64,000 nucleotides of DNA from Nocardia aurantiaca (GTDB lineage Bacteria; Actinomycetota; Actinomycetes; Mycobacteriales; Mycobacteriaceae). The stretch lies in contig NZ_WMBB01000017.1 of the NCBI RefSeq assembly GCF_009708175.1, positions 92,805 to 156,804 of the forward strand. The letters are read 5' to 3'. Made by a program: the position numbers and the translations under genes. The stretch's first letter is position 1. Every line of letters begins with the position of its first letter. Shown one piece after another: positions 17,373-25,804 of this stretch. The notes under the pieces were generated by a model, which had not been told where the DNA came from, did not search any database, and saw only the letters and a program-made list of their open reading frames with translations.

Positions 17373-18002
17373 TTATTGGTGAGGGCTGGGCAGAAGTAGG
17401 GCGGCGAGTAGTCGTTTCAGGTGGGCTCGCGCCGCATTGAGATCGTTGTCCAGCAGGATTTGGACAGTGACGCCGTCATAGGCGGCGATGACGGCCTGAG
17501 CGGCCTGCGCCGCTGAGCCCAGCGTTGTTGGGATGTCGATTCCCGTGGCGATGACGCGTTGTTCGATGACGTCGCGCAGAAGTCCTCGGTGTGTGATGAG
17601 GCGTTGAGCGACATCGGAGTTGCGGGCCGCGCGCAGGAGGAAGTCGGTCTTCACCAGCAGCCAGTCGCGATCGAGCAGCAGGGTCTTGGCGATTCGATCG
17701 ATGGCTGCGTCGGGAGAGGGGTCACCGGCCTCGCCGGACAGCGCTTGGGTGACTTGGTCGGCGATCACGATGGCGCGCTCGTCGTAGAGGGTGAAGAACA
17801 ACTCATCGAGGCTGTCGAACTGCGAGTAGAAGGCGCCCCGGGTGTAGCCGGCCGCGGCGCAGACGTCTTCAATACGGACCCGGCCGAACCCTAGGTCGGC
17901 GAAGACGCGGTAGGCCGCATCGAGCAGTCGGGCGCGGGTTTGCGCGCGGCGTTTGGTTACTCGCGCCGGTTTGGCCGGGGACTTGGCTGCCTGTGTCGTC
18001 AT
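17373..18002 (-). CDS. TetR family regulator of the flavin oxidase/ThDP operon
   Basis: 209 residues. The basic N-terminal arm (PAKPARVTKRRAQTRARLL) leads into a TetR HTH: VRIEDVCAAAGYTRGAFYSQF at about residues 45-65, followed by the ligand-binding helical domain. ATG 18002 was chosen because the TetR domain begins soon after; upstream sequence in frame is unlike the family. Divergent from the FAD oxidase at 18355. A perfect 24-base palindrome and an imperfect copy lie in the intervening DNA, consistent with control of both promoters. Confidence 0.92.
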   Translation of the reverse strand: MTTQAAKSPAKPARVTKRRAQTRARLLDAAYRVFADLGFGRVRIEDVCAAAGYTRGAFYSQFDSLDELFFTLYDERAIVIADQVTQALSGEAGDPSPDAAIDRIAKTLLLDRDWLLVKTDFLLRAARNSDVAQRLITHRGLLRDVIEQRVIATGIDIPTTLGSAAQAAQAVIAAYDGVTVQILLDNDLNAARAHLKRLLAALLLPSPHQ

Positions 18003-18044
18003 TGGAGGTGAAAACCCATCGCCTCTAGTCGGATTCGCCCTGGC

Positions 18045-18068
18045 ATCGGATACGTCATCGTAGCGTGA
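18045..18068. promoter_or_regulatory. Imperfect second operator near tetR
   Basis: Left half ATCGGATACGT is identical to the perfect palindrome at 18298-18321; the right half is degenerate. It lies 42 bases upstream of the tetR start, suggesting weaker autoregulation. Confidence 0.55.
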
Positions 18069-18297
18069 TGACCCTTCCCGCAGTCGTGCATGGGTCACAG
18101 TGCCGAGTGGCCGGTCGGCACGGTGACGATGCTCGCGGCGTAGCTCAGTCCCGATCCCGTATCCGAGGAGCAGAGCGGTGTCACCGGGTTCGGCCGTACC
18201 GTTCATGAGCACGGTGTCCATCGCCAGGGGGATTGATGCCGCTGAGGTATTGCCAGCGGTTTCGATGTCGGCAGCCGAAGATCCCTACCGGAAACCA

Positions 18298-18321
18298 ATC
18301 GGATACGTTAACGTATCCGAT
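18298..18321. promoter_or_regulatory. Perfect palindromic operator for the TetR at 17373-18002
   Basis: 24 bases of exact dyad symmetry, half-site ATCGGATACGTT, centred between the divergent tetR and oxidase genes and ending 33 bases before the oxidase ATG. Confidence 0.8.
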
Positions 18322-18354
18322 GCACAAACGTGTAGCAGAGGATTGGAGTCGCCG

Positions 18355-19767
18355 ATGGACGCCGATGCAGCACAGGCCGGAGCCGATCCCGCGCGCGAGT
18401 TCGCCGGAATCGTCGGGGAGCCCCAGCTACTGACCGGCGATCGGATCGGACCCGATTACCAGCACGACGAGGCGCTGGTCGGCGAACCTGTGGCGCCGCG
18501 CTTTGTGGCCTGCCCCCAGACCGCTGAACAGGTAGCTGCACTGCTGGCCGCCGCCACCCGATTGCAGATCCCGGTGACCGCCCGCGGCTCAGGAACCGGA
18601 TTGTCGGCGGCAGCGCGGCCCTGCCCCGATGGGCTGCTCATCAGCTTCGAAAAGATGACCCAGATCCTCGAGGTCGATACCGACAACCTCGTCGCGGTCG
18701 TGCAGCCAGGAGTGACGTTGGCGGACCTCGAGGCTGCCGTCACCGCAGAGGGATTGATGTACACCGTCTTCCCCGGAGAGCTCAGCGCCAGCATCGGTGG
18801 CAACGTCGCGACCAACGCCGGCGGCATGCGCGCGGTCAAGTACGGGGTGACCCGCCACAACGTGCTCGGGCTGCAAGCCGCCTTGCCCACCGGTGAGCTG
18901 ATCCACAGCGGCGGCAAGATCACCAAGCTGTCGACCGGTTACGACCTGACCCAACTGATCATCGGCTCTGAAGGCACGCTGGCGCTGGCCACCGAGATCA
19001 CCGTGCGGCTCTATCCGAAGCTGTCGCACTCGGCCACACTGCTCGTGCCCTTCGCCGACCTTCCCGCCGTGATGCGGGCCGTAACAGCGGTGGTGCACAG
19101 CGGCGTGGATCCCAACATCCTGGAGTACATCGACAAGCTGACCCTGGCCGCGCTGAGCTATTCGCAGAATCTGAATCTCGGAATCCCAGACAGCATCCGG
19201 GATGCCGCCGAGGCGCACCTGGTCATCGGAGTGGAGGACCGCGACCACGATCGCCTCGACGACGATGTGGCCATGCTCGGCGAGCTACTGGAGTCGCTCG
19301 GAGCGATAGACGTGTACGTATTGGACGGCAATTCCGCCCACGCGTTGATCGAGGCGCGGGAGAAGTCCTTCTGGACCGCGAAGGCCACCGGCGCCGACGA
19401 CGTCATCGACACCGTGGTGCCGCGGGCCCAGATGCACGAATTCATCACCCGGGCACAAGAACTCGCCCAGGCAGCCAACGGCGGAGTGGTGGGGTGTGGG
19501 CATGCCGGCGACGGCAACGTGCACCTGGCGGTGTTCTGCACCGACGACGACGCCCGGCACCGGTTGCTGCACGACATCTTCGCCGCGGCGATGGAGCTGG
19601 GCGGTGCGATCTCCGGTGAACACGGCCTGGGCCGGATCAAGGTCCGGCACTTCATGGATTTGGAGGATACGGTCAAGATCGCCCTGATGCGCCAGATAAA
19701 GAATGTGTTCGATCCGGCCGGCATCTTGAATCCCGGTGTGATGTTTGATGGAGGGGCGACCAAATGA
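18355..19767 (+). CDS. FAD-linked 2-hydroxyacid oxidase/dehydrogenase (GlcD-like)
   Basis: 470 residues of the GlcD/D-lactate dehydrogenase class, oxidising a 2-hydroxyacid to a 2-oxoacid. The PCMH FAD-binding domain holds PVTARGSGTGLSAAARP and SIGGNVATNAGGMRAVKYG; the C-terminal cap carries CGHAGDGNVHLAVF and SGEHGLGRIK, which bind metal and substrate in this family. Start ATG 18355 has GGAG 6 bases upstream. The stop overlaps the next gene's ATG (ATGA at 19764). Paired with a benzoylformate-decarboxylase-like enzyme, a mandelate-type two-step route is inferred. Confidence 0.94.
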   Translation: MDADAAQAGADPAREFAGIVGEPQLLTGDRIGPDYQHDEALVGEPVAPRFVACPQTAEQVAALLAAATRLQIPVTARGSGTGLSAAARPCPDGLLISFEKMTQILEVDTDNLVAVVQPGVTLADLEAAVTAEGLMYTVFPGELSASIGGNVATNAGGMRAVKYGVTRHNVLGLQAALPTGELIHSGGKITKLSTGYDLTQLIIGSEGTLALATEITVRLYPKLSHSATLLVPFADLPAVMRAVTAVVHSGVDPNILEYIDKLTLAALSYSQNLNLGIPDSIRDAAEAHLVIGVEDRDHDRLDDDVAMLGELLESLGAIDVYVLDGNSAHALIEAREKSFWTAKATGADDVIDTVVPRAQMHEFITRAQELAQAANGGVVGCGHAGDGNVHLAVFCTDDDARHRLLHDIFAAAMELGGAISGEHGLGRIKVRHFMDLEDTVKIALMRQIKNVFDPAGILNPGVMFDGGATK

Positions 19768-21320
19768 CCAACGGCGCGCAGGCACTGATCACCACGCTGG
19801 TCGACTGCGGTGTAGAAGTGTGCTTCGGCAATCCCGGCACTTCCGAGATGCACTTCGTGGCCGCGCTGGACACCGTGCCGCAGATGCGCGGAGTGCTGTG
19901 CCTGTTCGAGGGTGTGGTCACCGGCGCCGCTGATGGTTACGCCCGCATCGCCGGAAAGCCCGCCGCCACACTGCTGCATCTGGGTGCCGGGCTGGGCAAC
20001 GGCCTGGCCAACCTGCACAATGCGCGGCGCGCCCACATGCCGGTGATCAACGTGATCGGCGACCACGCCACCTATCACAAGAAGTACGACGCCCCACTGG
20101 AATCCGACATCGAACCTCTGGCCGACTGGACCCACGGGTGGACACGGCGCACGAACACAGGAGCCGACGTGGGCCGCGATACCGCCGAAGCGGTGGCCGC
20201 GTCACTGGCCAGCCCGGGGCGCATCGCCAATCTGATCCTGCCTGCCGACGTCTCGTGGGGTGGTGGTGCTGAAGCGTCGGAACCGATCGCACCGATGCCG
20301 CCGGCGTCACCAGATCCCAAGGCGATCAACGAGATCACCGAGGTGCTCCGCACCGGAGAATCGGCCGTGCTGCTCATCGGCGGCCCGGCCACTGGCGTGC
20401 GGGGGCTGGAGGCCGCGGACCGCATCGCCGCGGCCACCGGTGTGCGTGTTCTGGCCGAGACTTTTCCGGCCCGGTTGACCCGAGGCGCGGGCGTGCCCGC
20501 GATCGAACGGCTCGGGTACCTGGCCGAGCAGGCGGCATTCCAACTCGACGGCGTCGAGCACCTGATCGTCGCGGGAACCCGCGCGCCGGTCTCATTCTTC
20601 GCCTACCCGGGCAAGCAGAGCGACCTGACTCCCAAGGGGGCTGCGGTGCACACCCTGGCCGGCCTGGATGCCGACGTCGTGGGCGCTCTTGAACAGCTGG
20701 CCGATCTGGTGGCGCCCGGCAGTCAGCCTCGCCTCGCCGACGCCGTCGTGCCGGAGCTGCCGAGCGGTGAGCTGACACCACAGAACTGGGTGCAGGTCAT
20801 CGGCGCGCTGCTACCCGAGAACGCGATCGTCTCCGACGAGTCCAATACCTCCGGGCTCCTGCTGCCGGCGGCCACGGCCGGCTCGCCGCGCCATGACGTA
20901 CTCACCCTGACCGGCGGGGCGATCGGGCAGGGCCTGCCGGTCGCGTTGGGCGCGGCGGTCGCCGCTCCGGACCGGCCGGTGATCGCGTTGCAGGCCGACG
21001 GCAGCGCGGCCTACACGATCTCGGCGCTGTGGACGATGGCGCGGGAGGACCTCGACGTGACTGTCGTCTTGCTCAACAACAGCGCCTATGCCATTCTGCG
21101 GCTTGAACTTTCCCGAGTGGGTGCCGAAGCCGCGGGGCCGAAAGCCAACGATCTGCTCGACCTGTCCCGGCCGAATATGGACTTCGCGAAGATCGCCGAG
21201 GGCTTCGGGGTGCCGGCCACCGTGGCGACCACCTGCGAGGAGTTGGCCGAGCAGTTCCGTCGTGCACTGGCCGAACCCGGGCCGCACCTCATCGACGCGC
21301 GCATCCCAGCACTGTTTTGA
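19764..21320 (+). CDS. ThDP-dependent 2-oxoacid decarboxylase (benzoylformate decarboxylase/ALS-like)
   Basis: 518 residues. The PYR domain has FGNPGTSEMHF and the catalytic Glu49 (CLFEGVVTGAADGYARI); LLHLGAG includes the His typical of benzoylformate decarboxylase. The PP domain has the ThDP-binding ADGSAAYTIS (D412) to NN (438-439). Acetolactate synthases of about 550 residues are related, but no regulatory subunit lies nearby and the pairing with a hydroxyacid oxidase favours decarboxylation of an aryl- or alkyl-glyoxylate to an aldehyde. Coupled to the upstream oxidase. Confidence 0.9.
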   Translation: MTNGAQALITTLVDCGVEVCFGNPGTSEMHFVAALDTVPQMRGVLCLFEGVVTGAADGYARIAGKPAATLLHLGAGLGNGLANLHNARRAHMPVINVIGDHATYHKKYDAPLESDIEPLADWTHGWTRRTNTGADVGRDTAEAVAASLASPGRIANLILPADVSWGGGAEASEPIAPMPPASPDPKAINEITEVLRTGESAVLLIGGPATGVRGLEAADRIAAATGVRVLAETFPARLTRGAGVPAIERLGYLAEQAAFQLDGVEHLIVAGTRAPVSFFAYPGKQSDLTPKGAAVHTLAGLDADVVGALEQLADLVAPGSQPRLADAVVPELPSGELTPQNWVQVIGALLPENAIVSDESNTSGLLLPAATAGSPRHDVLTLTGGAIGQGLPVALGAAVAAPDRPVIALQADGSAAYTISALWTMAREDLDVTVVLLNNSAYAILRLELSRVGAEAAGPKANDLLDLSRPNMDFAKIAEGFGVPATVATTCEELAEQFRRALAEPGPHLIDARIPALF

Positions 21321-21929
21321 GCGCACCGATGATCTTCTCCAGGCGCACCTCCGGCCTGGCACTGGCCGGGAACCTCTGATCGCGATGTCATGGCAGATGC
21401 ACGCTGTCGCGGCCTACGCGAGGGTCATCCGTCGTCCGCGCTCCTATCGATCAACGCGGAGCGCGGCCCGATTTCTTCGCCGGCCCAAGCACGACCACCG
21501 GCCACCGCAACGATCGACCGTCAGCCGCCGCGACCACCGGATCACGATGCTGCATTATGGCGACTTCCCCTGCTACACCGTGTGGCCAGCCAAAGCCGCG
21601 CAATCCCCGGGCAGCACCATCTATCGGGTACGTCAGTGAAATCCAGGCCGAACGACAGGGGCATTCAGATGCAGGTAAGGGCTGAGGTGACCTTCTCGGT
21701 AACATCGCTGACCTTGATCTGGAAGGACACCTGTAAACCTCGCCCGCTCGTATGACTCGGCCACTCCGAACGCACTATTCTGCCGCATACCGCGCTGACC
21801 GAACCGGCCAGCGCGAGGACGCCGGCGGTCGGAACCCGCTGCGGCGCAGAACATCCGCTACCGCCGAGTTCAGTACCCGGCTACGGCTGCTTCGCACGTT
21901 CGTGGGCTCGTCGGCCTTGACTTACTACC
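21321..21929. other. Intergenic with dispersed repeat, no gene seen
   Basis: About 600 bases with no coding sequence I can support. It contains one full copy of the dispersed repeat (21765-21877). The rest may be decayed DNA. Confidence 0.5.
21765..21877. repeat. Dispersed repeat, full copy 1
   Basis: Two direct boxes, GAACGCACTATTCTGCCGCA (21768) and GAACATCCGCTACCGCCGAG (21849), 81 bases apart, around a stem-loop at 21791-21815 (arms CGCGCTG/CAGCGCG). The 25-base stem-loop is identical to that of copy 3. Confidence 0.75.
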
Positions 21930-22346
21930 ATGTCGTCGATGGACATGCGGGCTGACGCGGATCAAACATCTCCGGGCAAAACCAGCGAACGAGGGTATTT
22001 TTGGCTGATATGGGCCTTCGGTCTGGGCTTTGCGGGTTTCGCGGCAGCGGTGTTCATCGCGATGATGGGCACGTTGTTCGCCGAGGACTGCGGAGGTGTC
22101 GGTCAGGGGTTCTCCGAATCTCCCGGAATCGACGCCCTCTGCCATGACGATCAGCTCTTTCCGCTGGTTACGTTGTTGCCGTTCATCGGATGGGCCTCAG
22201 CGATGATCGTCACGCTCATCAGGTCTCGTCTGACGCTTCGCCGCGGAGGCAGCCCGCTCGGGGGATTGGTAGTCGGTGCGGCAGTGTTCGTCGTATGTGT
22301 TCTCGCGCAGTTCGCGCTGATCGGTGCCGGTGTCGGCCGGCATTGA
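21930..22346 (+). CDS. Hypothetical membrane protein, 138 residues
   Basis: Not recognised. Three hydrophobic segments: WLIWAFGLGFAGFAAAVFIA (about 25-44), LFPLVTLLPFIGWASAMIV (about 76-94) and LGGLVVGAAVFVVCVLAQF (about 109-127). Cysteines around DCGGVG and LCHDD lie in the loop between the first two. An in-frame ATG at 21939 is an alternative start. It follows repeat copy 1 and precedes another orphan protein. Confidence 0.6.
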   Translation: MSSMDMRADADQTSPGKTSERGYFWLIWAFGLGFAGFAAAVFIAMMGTLFAEDCGGVGQGFSESPGIDALCHDDQLFPLVTLLPFIGWASAMIVTLIRSRLTLRRGGSPLGGLVVGAAVFVVCVLAQFALIGAGVGRH

Positions 22347-22529
22347 TCGCAGATGGCGTAGCCGAGGATCGGCCGTAGGGTACGAACACCGCGCAATCAC
22401 AAACACCCCGTATTCCGAATGCCGAAGGCTGGCCGCCACGATGAGACGGCGATCGAAGTGAGCCTGTCACCGGCTTCTTCTACTCTTGCGGCCTGAAAGG
22501 GCTCGGCATCAGCAGACGGGAACAATCAC

Positions 22530-23045
22530 ATGGAACACGACTCCGAACGCGCTGAGGCCCTGCTTGCTGTTGCCGCACTCTGGATGCCAGGCAACTCGGA
22601 GGTACACGCCTGGCTCCGCTCGGCTCTGGATGCCACCTACGTTGCCCTCGCCGAGGACCAGCCCTACATCATGATCGACGGCGAAATCTTCGACGAGTAC
22701 ACATTTGATGAACCGAATGACATTGTCCAGCCATTGCTGGACTGCCTCATGTACTACGACCACCTGACGGCGTTCGACTGGAAGGCCAGCCCCGAGGACA
22801 TCCGCGGACAGCTCGAGGCGCTGCTGTCGTACCCCAGAGGCCTGCCGTGGAACTGGTATCCGGCGTTCCTCCGCGATTGCGAAGGACTGCACGCGGGAGA
22901 CGTCGCCGAGCGTTTCCTCGAGACTCTTGGAGAACACTGCTACGGCCACGGCATCGCATTGCTGGCGGTCGACACCCAGTCCGACAGCTATGCCATGACG
23001 TTCATGCCCACCGACCTCGCCGTGCGCCAGGAAACCACGATCTGA
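22530..23045 (+). CDS. Hypothetical acidic protein, 171 residues
   Basis: Strongly acidic and soluble, with no signal peptide. Seen: QPLLDCLMYYDHLTAFDWKASPEDIRGQLEALLSY and LPWNWYPAFL. The composition and the pattern of one helical plus mixed region recall small DUF6630/immunity-type proteins, but I cannot assign a family. It lies between two copies of the dispersed repeat, with no adjacent toxin gene visible. Confidence 0.6.
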   Translation: MEHDSERAEALLAVAALWMPGNSEVHAWLRSALDATYVALAEDQPYIMIDGEIFDEYTFDEPNDIVQPLLDCLMYYDHLTAFDWKASPEDIRGQLEALLSYPRGLPWNWYPAFLRDCEGLHAGDVAERFLETLGEHCYGHGIALLAVDTQSDSYAMTFMPTDLAVRQETTI

Positions 23046-23069
23046 ACCTCGGATGCCATGGCGCAGGCG

Positions 23070-23192
23070 CAGAACATCCGCTCTACGCAGCATGCCACGC
23101 GACCCGAACAGGCCAGCGCAGAGCGGCGAGAGACGGACTGGCCGTGCGCATCCGGAGTGCCGACCGAACGCACCATCATGCCGAATTCAGTG
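23070..23192. repeat. Dispersed repeat, full copy 2 (more diverged)
   Basis: GAACATCCGCTCTACGCAGC (23072) and GAACGCACCATCATGCCGAA (23166) are the two boxes, 94 bases apart. Between them, 23098-23120 resembles the stem-loop core of copies 1 and 3 (GACCCGAACAGGCCAGCGC). Confidence 0.65.
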
Positions 23193-23238
23193 CGATTAGG
23201 GTCGGCTTGCCGCCGACGCTAACCCGCGACCCGCCATT

Positions 23239-23259
23239 TTCTTGACTGACATTCAAGAA
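23239..23259. promoter_or_regulatory. TetR-type operator 1 upstream of the hydrolase
   Basis: TTCTTGACTG-A-CATTCAAGAA, dyad with one mismatched pair. Part of a set of three similar sites (others at 23283 and 25088). Confidence 0.72.
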
Positions 23260-23282
23260 GTCTTTACCGTAGCCACAACCTG

Positions 23283-23305
23283 CTTCTTGGATGACATCCA
23301 AGAAG
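23283..23305. promoter_or_regulatory. TetR-type operator 2 upstream of the hydrolase
   Basis: Exact 11-base arms CTTCTTGGATG/CATCCAAGAAG around one central base, ending 29 bases before the hydrolase ATG at 23335. Confidence 0.8.
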
Positions 23306-23334
23306 AGCGGCAGTGGAGCGGGAGGATGCGAGTC

Positions 23335-24456
23335 ATGGAAATCAGTGGGCCTGCCGATCGGCGTGAGGCGGTAGCGGCGCGGCGGCGTGAGGTCTCGTTC
23401 CCTTCCGGCCAGGATGAGTGCGCGGCATGGTTGTACACCGCACCTGGTCTGACGGGTCCGCGCCCGATGGTGATCATGGGGCACGGGCTGGGGGCGGTGC
23501 GGGAGATGCGCCTGGACGCCTACGCGCAACGGTTCGCCGAGGCGGGATGGTCGGTGCTGGTGTTCGACTACCGTCACCTCGGGGCCAGCGGCGGAGCGCC
23601 GCGCCAGCTGCTCGATATCGGCCGCCAACGCGCCGATTGGCATGCCGCCCTGGCCTTCGCGCGCACGCTGCCGGAGGTCGATCTCGACCGGATCGCGTTG
23701 TGGGGCAGCTCTTTCGGCGGCGGTCATGTCCTCCAAGTCGCCTCCGAGGACACCGGTATCGCGGCGGTCGTGGCTCAGTGCCCCTTCACCGACGGACCGG
23801 CGTCGTTGCGCTCGCGTCTACGGGTCGGCCCGCTGAGCGCGGTAGCGCTGACCGTGGCGGGCATCCTCGACACGTTCGGTTCCTGGTTCGGTGCCAAGCC
23901 GATCCTGTTGCCGATGGCCGGAACGTCCTGGATGCCCGCGTTCGTCGCCTCACCCGACGCACTTGCCGGTGCTTCCGCGCTCCTGCCCGCGGGGACCCGG
24001 CTCTCGCGGCGCAGCAGCACAGTGTTGAAGCGGCTGCCGTCGGTGCGGGCCCAGGTCTCGAACAACATCGAGTTGACCCAAATCGATGGCGGGCAAGAAC
24101 CCGCTACCGGTGTCGGTCGCGACACCGTGTGGGGTGTCTTGCGCGGCCCGGACGGTGAATTCGATGCCGCTAACGCCCTGGCCGCACGCCTGGTGCTGCA
24201 CCTTCCGCTCTATCGGCCCGGTCGCGCGCTGGCGCGCTTCAGCACTCCGACGCTGCTGTGTGTCTGCGACAACGACGCAGCCGCACCCGCGAAGACCACC
24301 AAACGGCGAGCGCAGGGCCTGGCACACGTGCACGTCCAGAACTATCCGTGCGACCACTTCGACATCTACGTGGGCGAGCACTTCGAACGCGCCGTGCGTG
24401 ACCAACTCTATTTCCTGTCAACACAATTCGACTACACCGCAGCCACCACGCAGTAG
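23335..24456 (+). CDS. Alpha/beta hydrolase (acetyl-xylan/cocaine-esterase-like)
   Basis: 373 residues. The oxyanion region VIMGHGLGAVREMRLDAYA, nucleophile elbow GSSFGGGH, acid-bearing CVCDNDAAAP and final NYPCDHFDIYVGEHFE (catalytic His) form a complete triad. ATG 23335 is preferred: GGAGG ends 9 bases upstream, and the two operators lie just before it, which would be inside the gene if a farther start were used. Probably releases an ester or amide of unknown kind, under the TetR encoded downstream on the opposite strand. Confidence 0.9.
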   Translation: MEISGPADRREAVAARRREVSFPSGQDECAAWLYTAPGLTGPRPMVIMGHGLGAVREMRLDAYAQRFAEAGWSVLVFDYRHLGASGGAPRQLLDIGRQRADWHAALAFARTLPEVDLDRIALWGSSFGGGHVLQVASEDTGIAAVVAQCPFTDGPASLRSRLRVGPLSAVALTVAGILDTFGSWFGAKPILLPMAGTSWMPAFVASPDALAGASALLPAGTRLSRRSSTVLKRLPSVRAQVSNNIELTQIDGGQEPATGVGRDTVWGVLRGPDGEFDAANALAARLVLHLPLYRPGRALARFSTPTLLCVCDNDAAAPAKTTKRRAQGLAHVHVQNYPCDHFDIYVGEHFERAVRDQLYFLSTQFDYTAATTQ

Positions 24457-24492
24457 GTCTCCCCGGCTCGTCGACGTACACAGACCGGGCAG

Positions 24493-25053
24493 TCAGCCAG
24501 CGGCCGCGGCAAGACCGCGAGCGCTGTTGAGCAACGTCTCGATCACCGCACGCCGCTGAGGCGGCTCCGCCGGGTGCGTCAGCAAGCCCTCGACAACGAA
24601 AACGCCCATCGTGACCAGCGGATCCACCTCGTGGCCGGGCACACCGAGCTCGATCAGCTCCGCCCGGAACAATCCCTCGGCCAGCGCGTGGAACTGCTCG
24701 TGCCATTCGCGGATAGCCGCGGACTCCTCGGCACGCGTGTGCACCGTGCTCACCAACCGGCCCAGCTGCTCCAGTTCCCCGACCAGCCACAACAGCCGAT
24801 CAGTCAGGCTCGAGTCCAGGATGTCGCTGTAGGAGGCCATCGAGTCGGCCAGGACCGCGTCCAGGACCGCGATCAAGACCGCGTCCTTGTCCTGGAAGTA
24901 CCAGTACAGCGTGTTCGACACCACCCCGGCGTCGCGGGCGATCCGCGCCATCGACGCCGCGTCGTATCCCTCCTCGACGAACAACCGCCGAGCAGCCACC
25001 ACGATCTCCGCACGCTTCTCTTCCCGATCCTGCGGACGTCTGTTGCGAGGCAT
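24493..25053 (-). CDS. TetR family regulator of the hydrolase
   Basis: 186 residues. The HTH is SMARIARDAGVVSNTLYWYF at about residues 34-53, with a helical ligand domain after. Convergent with the hydrolase at 23335. A site matching the two operators before the hydrolase lies upstream of this gene at 25088-25108, so it probably represses both itself and the hydrolase. Confidence 0.92.
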   Translation of the reverse strand: MPRNRRPQDREEKRAEIVVAARRLFVEEGYDAASMARIARDAGVVSNTLYWYFQDKDAVLIAVLDAVLADSMASYSDILDSSLTDRLLWLVGELEQLGRLVSTVHTRAEESAAIREWHEQFHALAEGLFRAELIELGVPGHEVDPLVTMGVFVVEGLLTHPAEPPQRRAVIETLLNSARGLAAAAG

Positions 25054-25087
25054 CTCCAGTCCTGACCTAGTCCCCGGCCCCGATGCT

Positions 25088-25108
25088 ATCTTGACCAGCC
25101 CCCAAGAA
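25088..25108. promoter_or_regulatory. TetR-type operator 3, upstream of its own gene
   Basis: ATCTTGACCAGCCCCCAAGAA shares the TCTTG...CAAGA arms and spacing with sites 23239 and 23283, and lies 35 bases upstream of the tetR start. Confidence 0.68.
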
Positions 25109-25142
25109 CGGCCCGGGCAGGGAACTGTCCAGCAGACAGTCC

Positions 25143-25263
25143 ACGAACATCCTCAAATGCCGCCTGTCGCGCTGACCGAACCGGCCAGCGCGGCGGGGCG
25201 AATGATCACCCGGCCGGACCGAACTGAGGCCAGCAGAACATCCTCAACTGCCGAGTTGAGGAC
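25143..25263. repeat. Dispersed repeat, full copy 3
   Basis: Boxes GAACATCCTCAAATGCCGCC (25145) and GAACATCCTCAACTGCCGAG (25236), 91 bases apart; the 25-base stem-loop at 25168-25192 is identical to that of copy 1. The second box extends into a hairpin with CCTCAACT/AGTTGAGG arms (25242-25261). Confidence 0.75.
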
Positions 25264-25285
25264 GTTTGCTCGATCTGGTGATTGC

Positions 25286-25804
25286 TCAGTTGGCCCACGC
25301 GAGTTCGGTGAGGTCGAGGATGCCGTCTTCGCGGAAACCTGTTGTCTCGGCGGCTAGATCGATAGGGACCTGATACAGGCAGTCTCCGAAGTCCGCTGCG
25401 TCGGCTCTGGCGTCGTCGAGGATCTCGGGGAAGTCCTCGGGCAGGTCACCGTCATATTCGAGGTTGTCGGGTTCCTCGCCCTCGTCACAGCAGTGCGTCA
25501 CGATCCAAAGCTGGCGACCGTTCTTCCAGCGAGCAGCAGCACTGTCGGGACCGTACGACGACTGATAACAGGCGACCACATCGGCATCTCGCGACAGGCG
25601 CTCCAGTATCTGCGTTTTGCTGACATACCCGTCTGGGTCTACGTCGTAGTCCACGATGACGTACCAGCCATCGGCAAGACCCTCACCTGCAATTTGTGAA
25701 CTACCCGGTGAATGGGCAACACCCGTATCGACGAGTCCGAGATCATCGAGAACGGCCCGAGGTGTCCGACCGCGTACCGCAATCCAGGAAAACACAGATG
25801 CCAT
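25286..25804 (-). CDS. Hypothetical acidic protein, 172 residues
   Basis: Not recognised. Start ATG 25804. The hydrophobic start ASVFSWIAVRGRTP is too short for a membrane helix; WYVIVDYDVDPDGYV, LWIVTHCCDEGEEPDNLEYDG and DFPEILDDARADAADFGDC give a very acidic middle. Like the protein at 22530 it is compact, acidic and flanked by the dispersed repeat; an immunity-like or inhibitor role is a guess only. Confidence 0.6.
   Translation of the reverse strand: MASVFSWIAVRGRTPRAVLDDLGLVDTGVAHSPGSSQIAGEGLADGWYVIVDYDVDPDGYVSKTQILERLSRDADVVACYQSSYGPDSAAARWKNGRQLWIVTHCCDEGEEPDNLEYDGDLPEDFPEILDDARADAADFGDCLYQVPIDLAAETTGFREDGILDLTELAWAN

Noticed and set aside
23242..23334. Longer start for the hydrolase
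   Set aside because: It would place both operator dyads inside the gene and lacks a ribosome site; ATG 23335 has GGAGG at good spacing.
21765..25263. Integron attC-type sites
   Set aside because: attC sites need inverted R/L core boxes; the boxes here are direct repeats, gene orientations differ, and no IntI integrase is present.
21765..25263. CRISPR array
   Set aside because: Copies are kilobases apart with genes between and lack regular short spacers; no cas genes.
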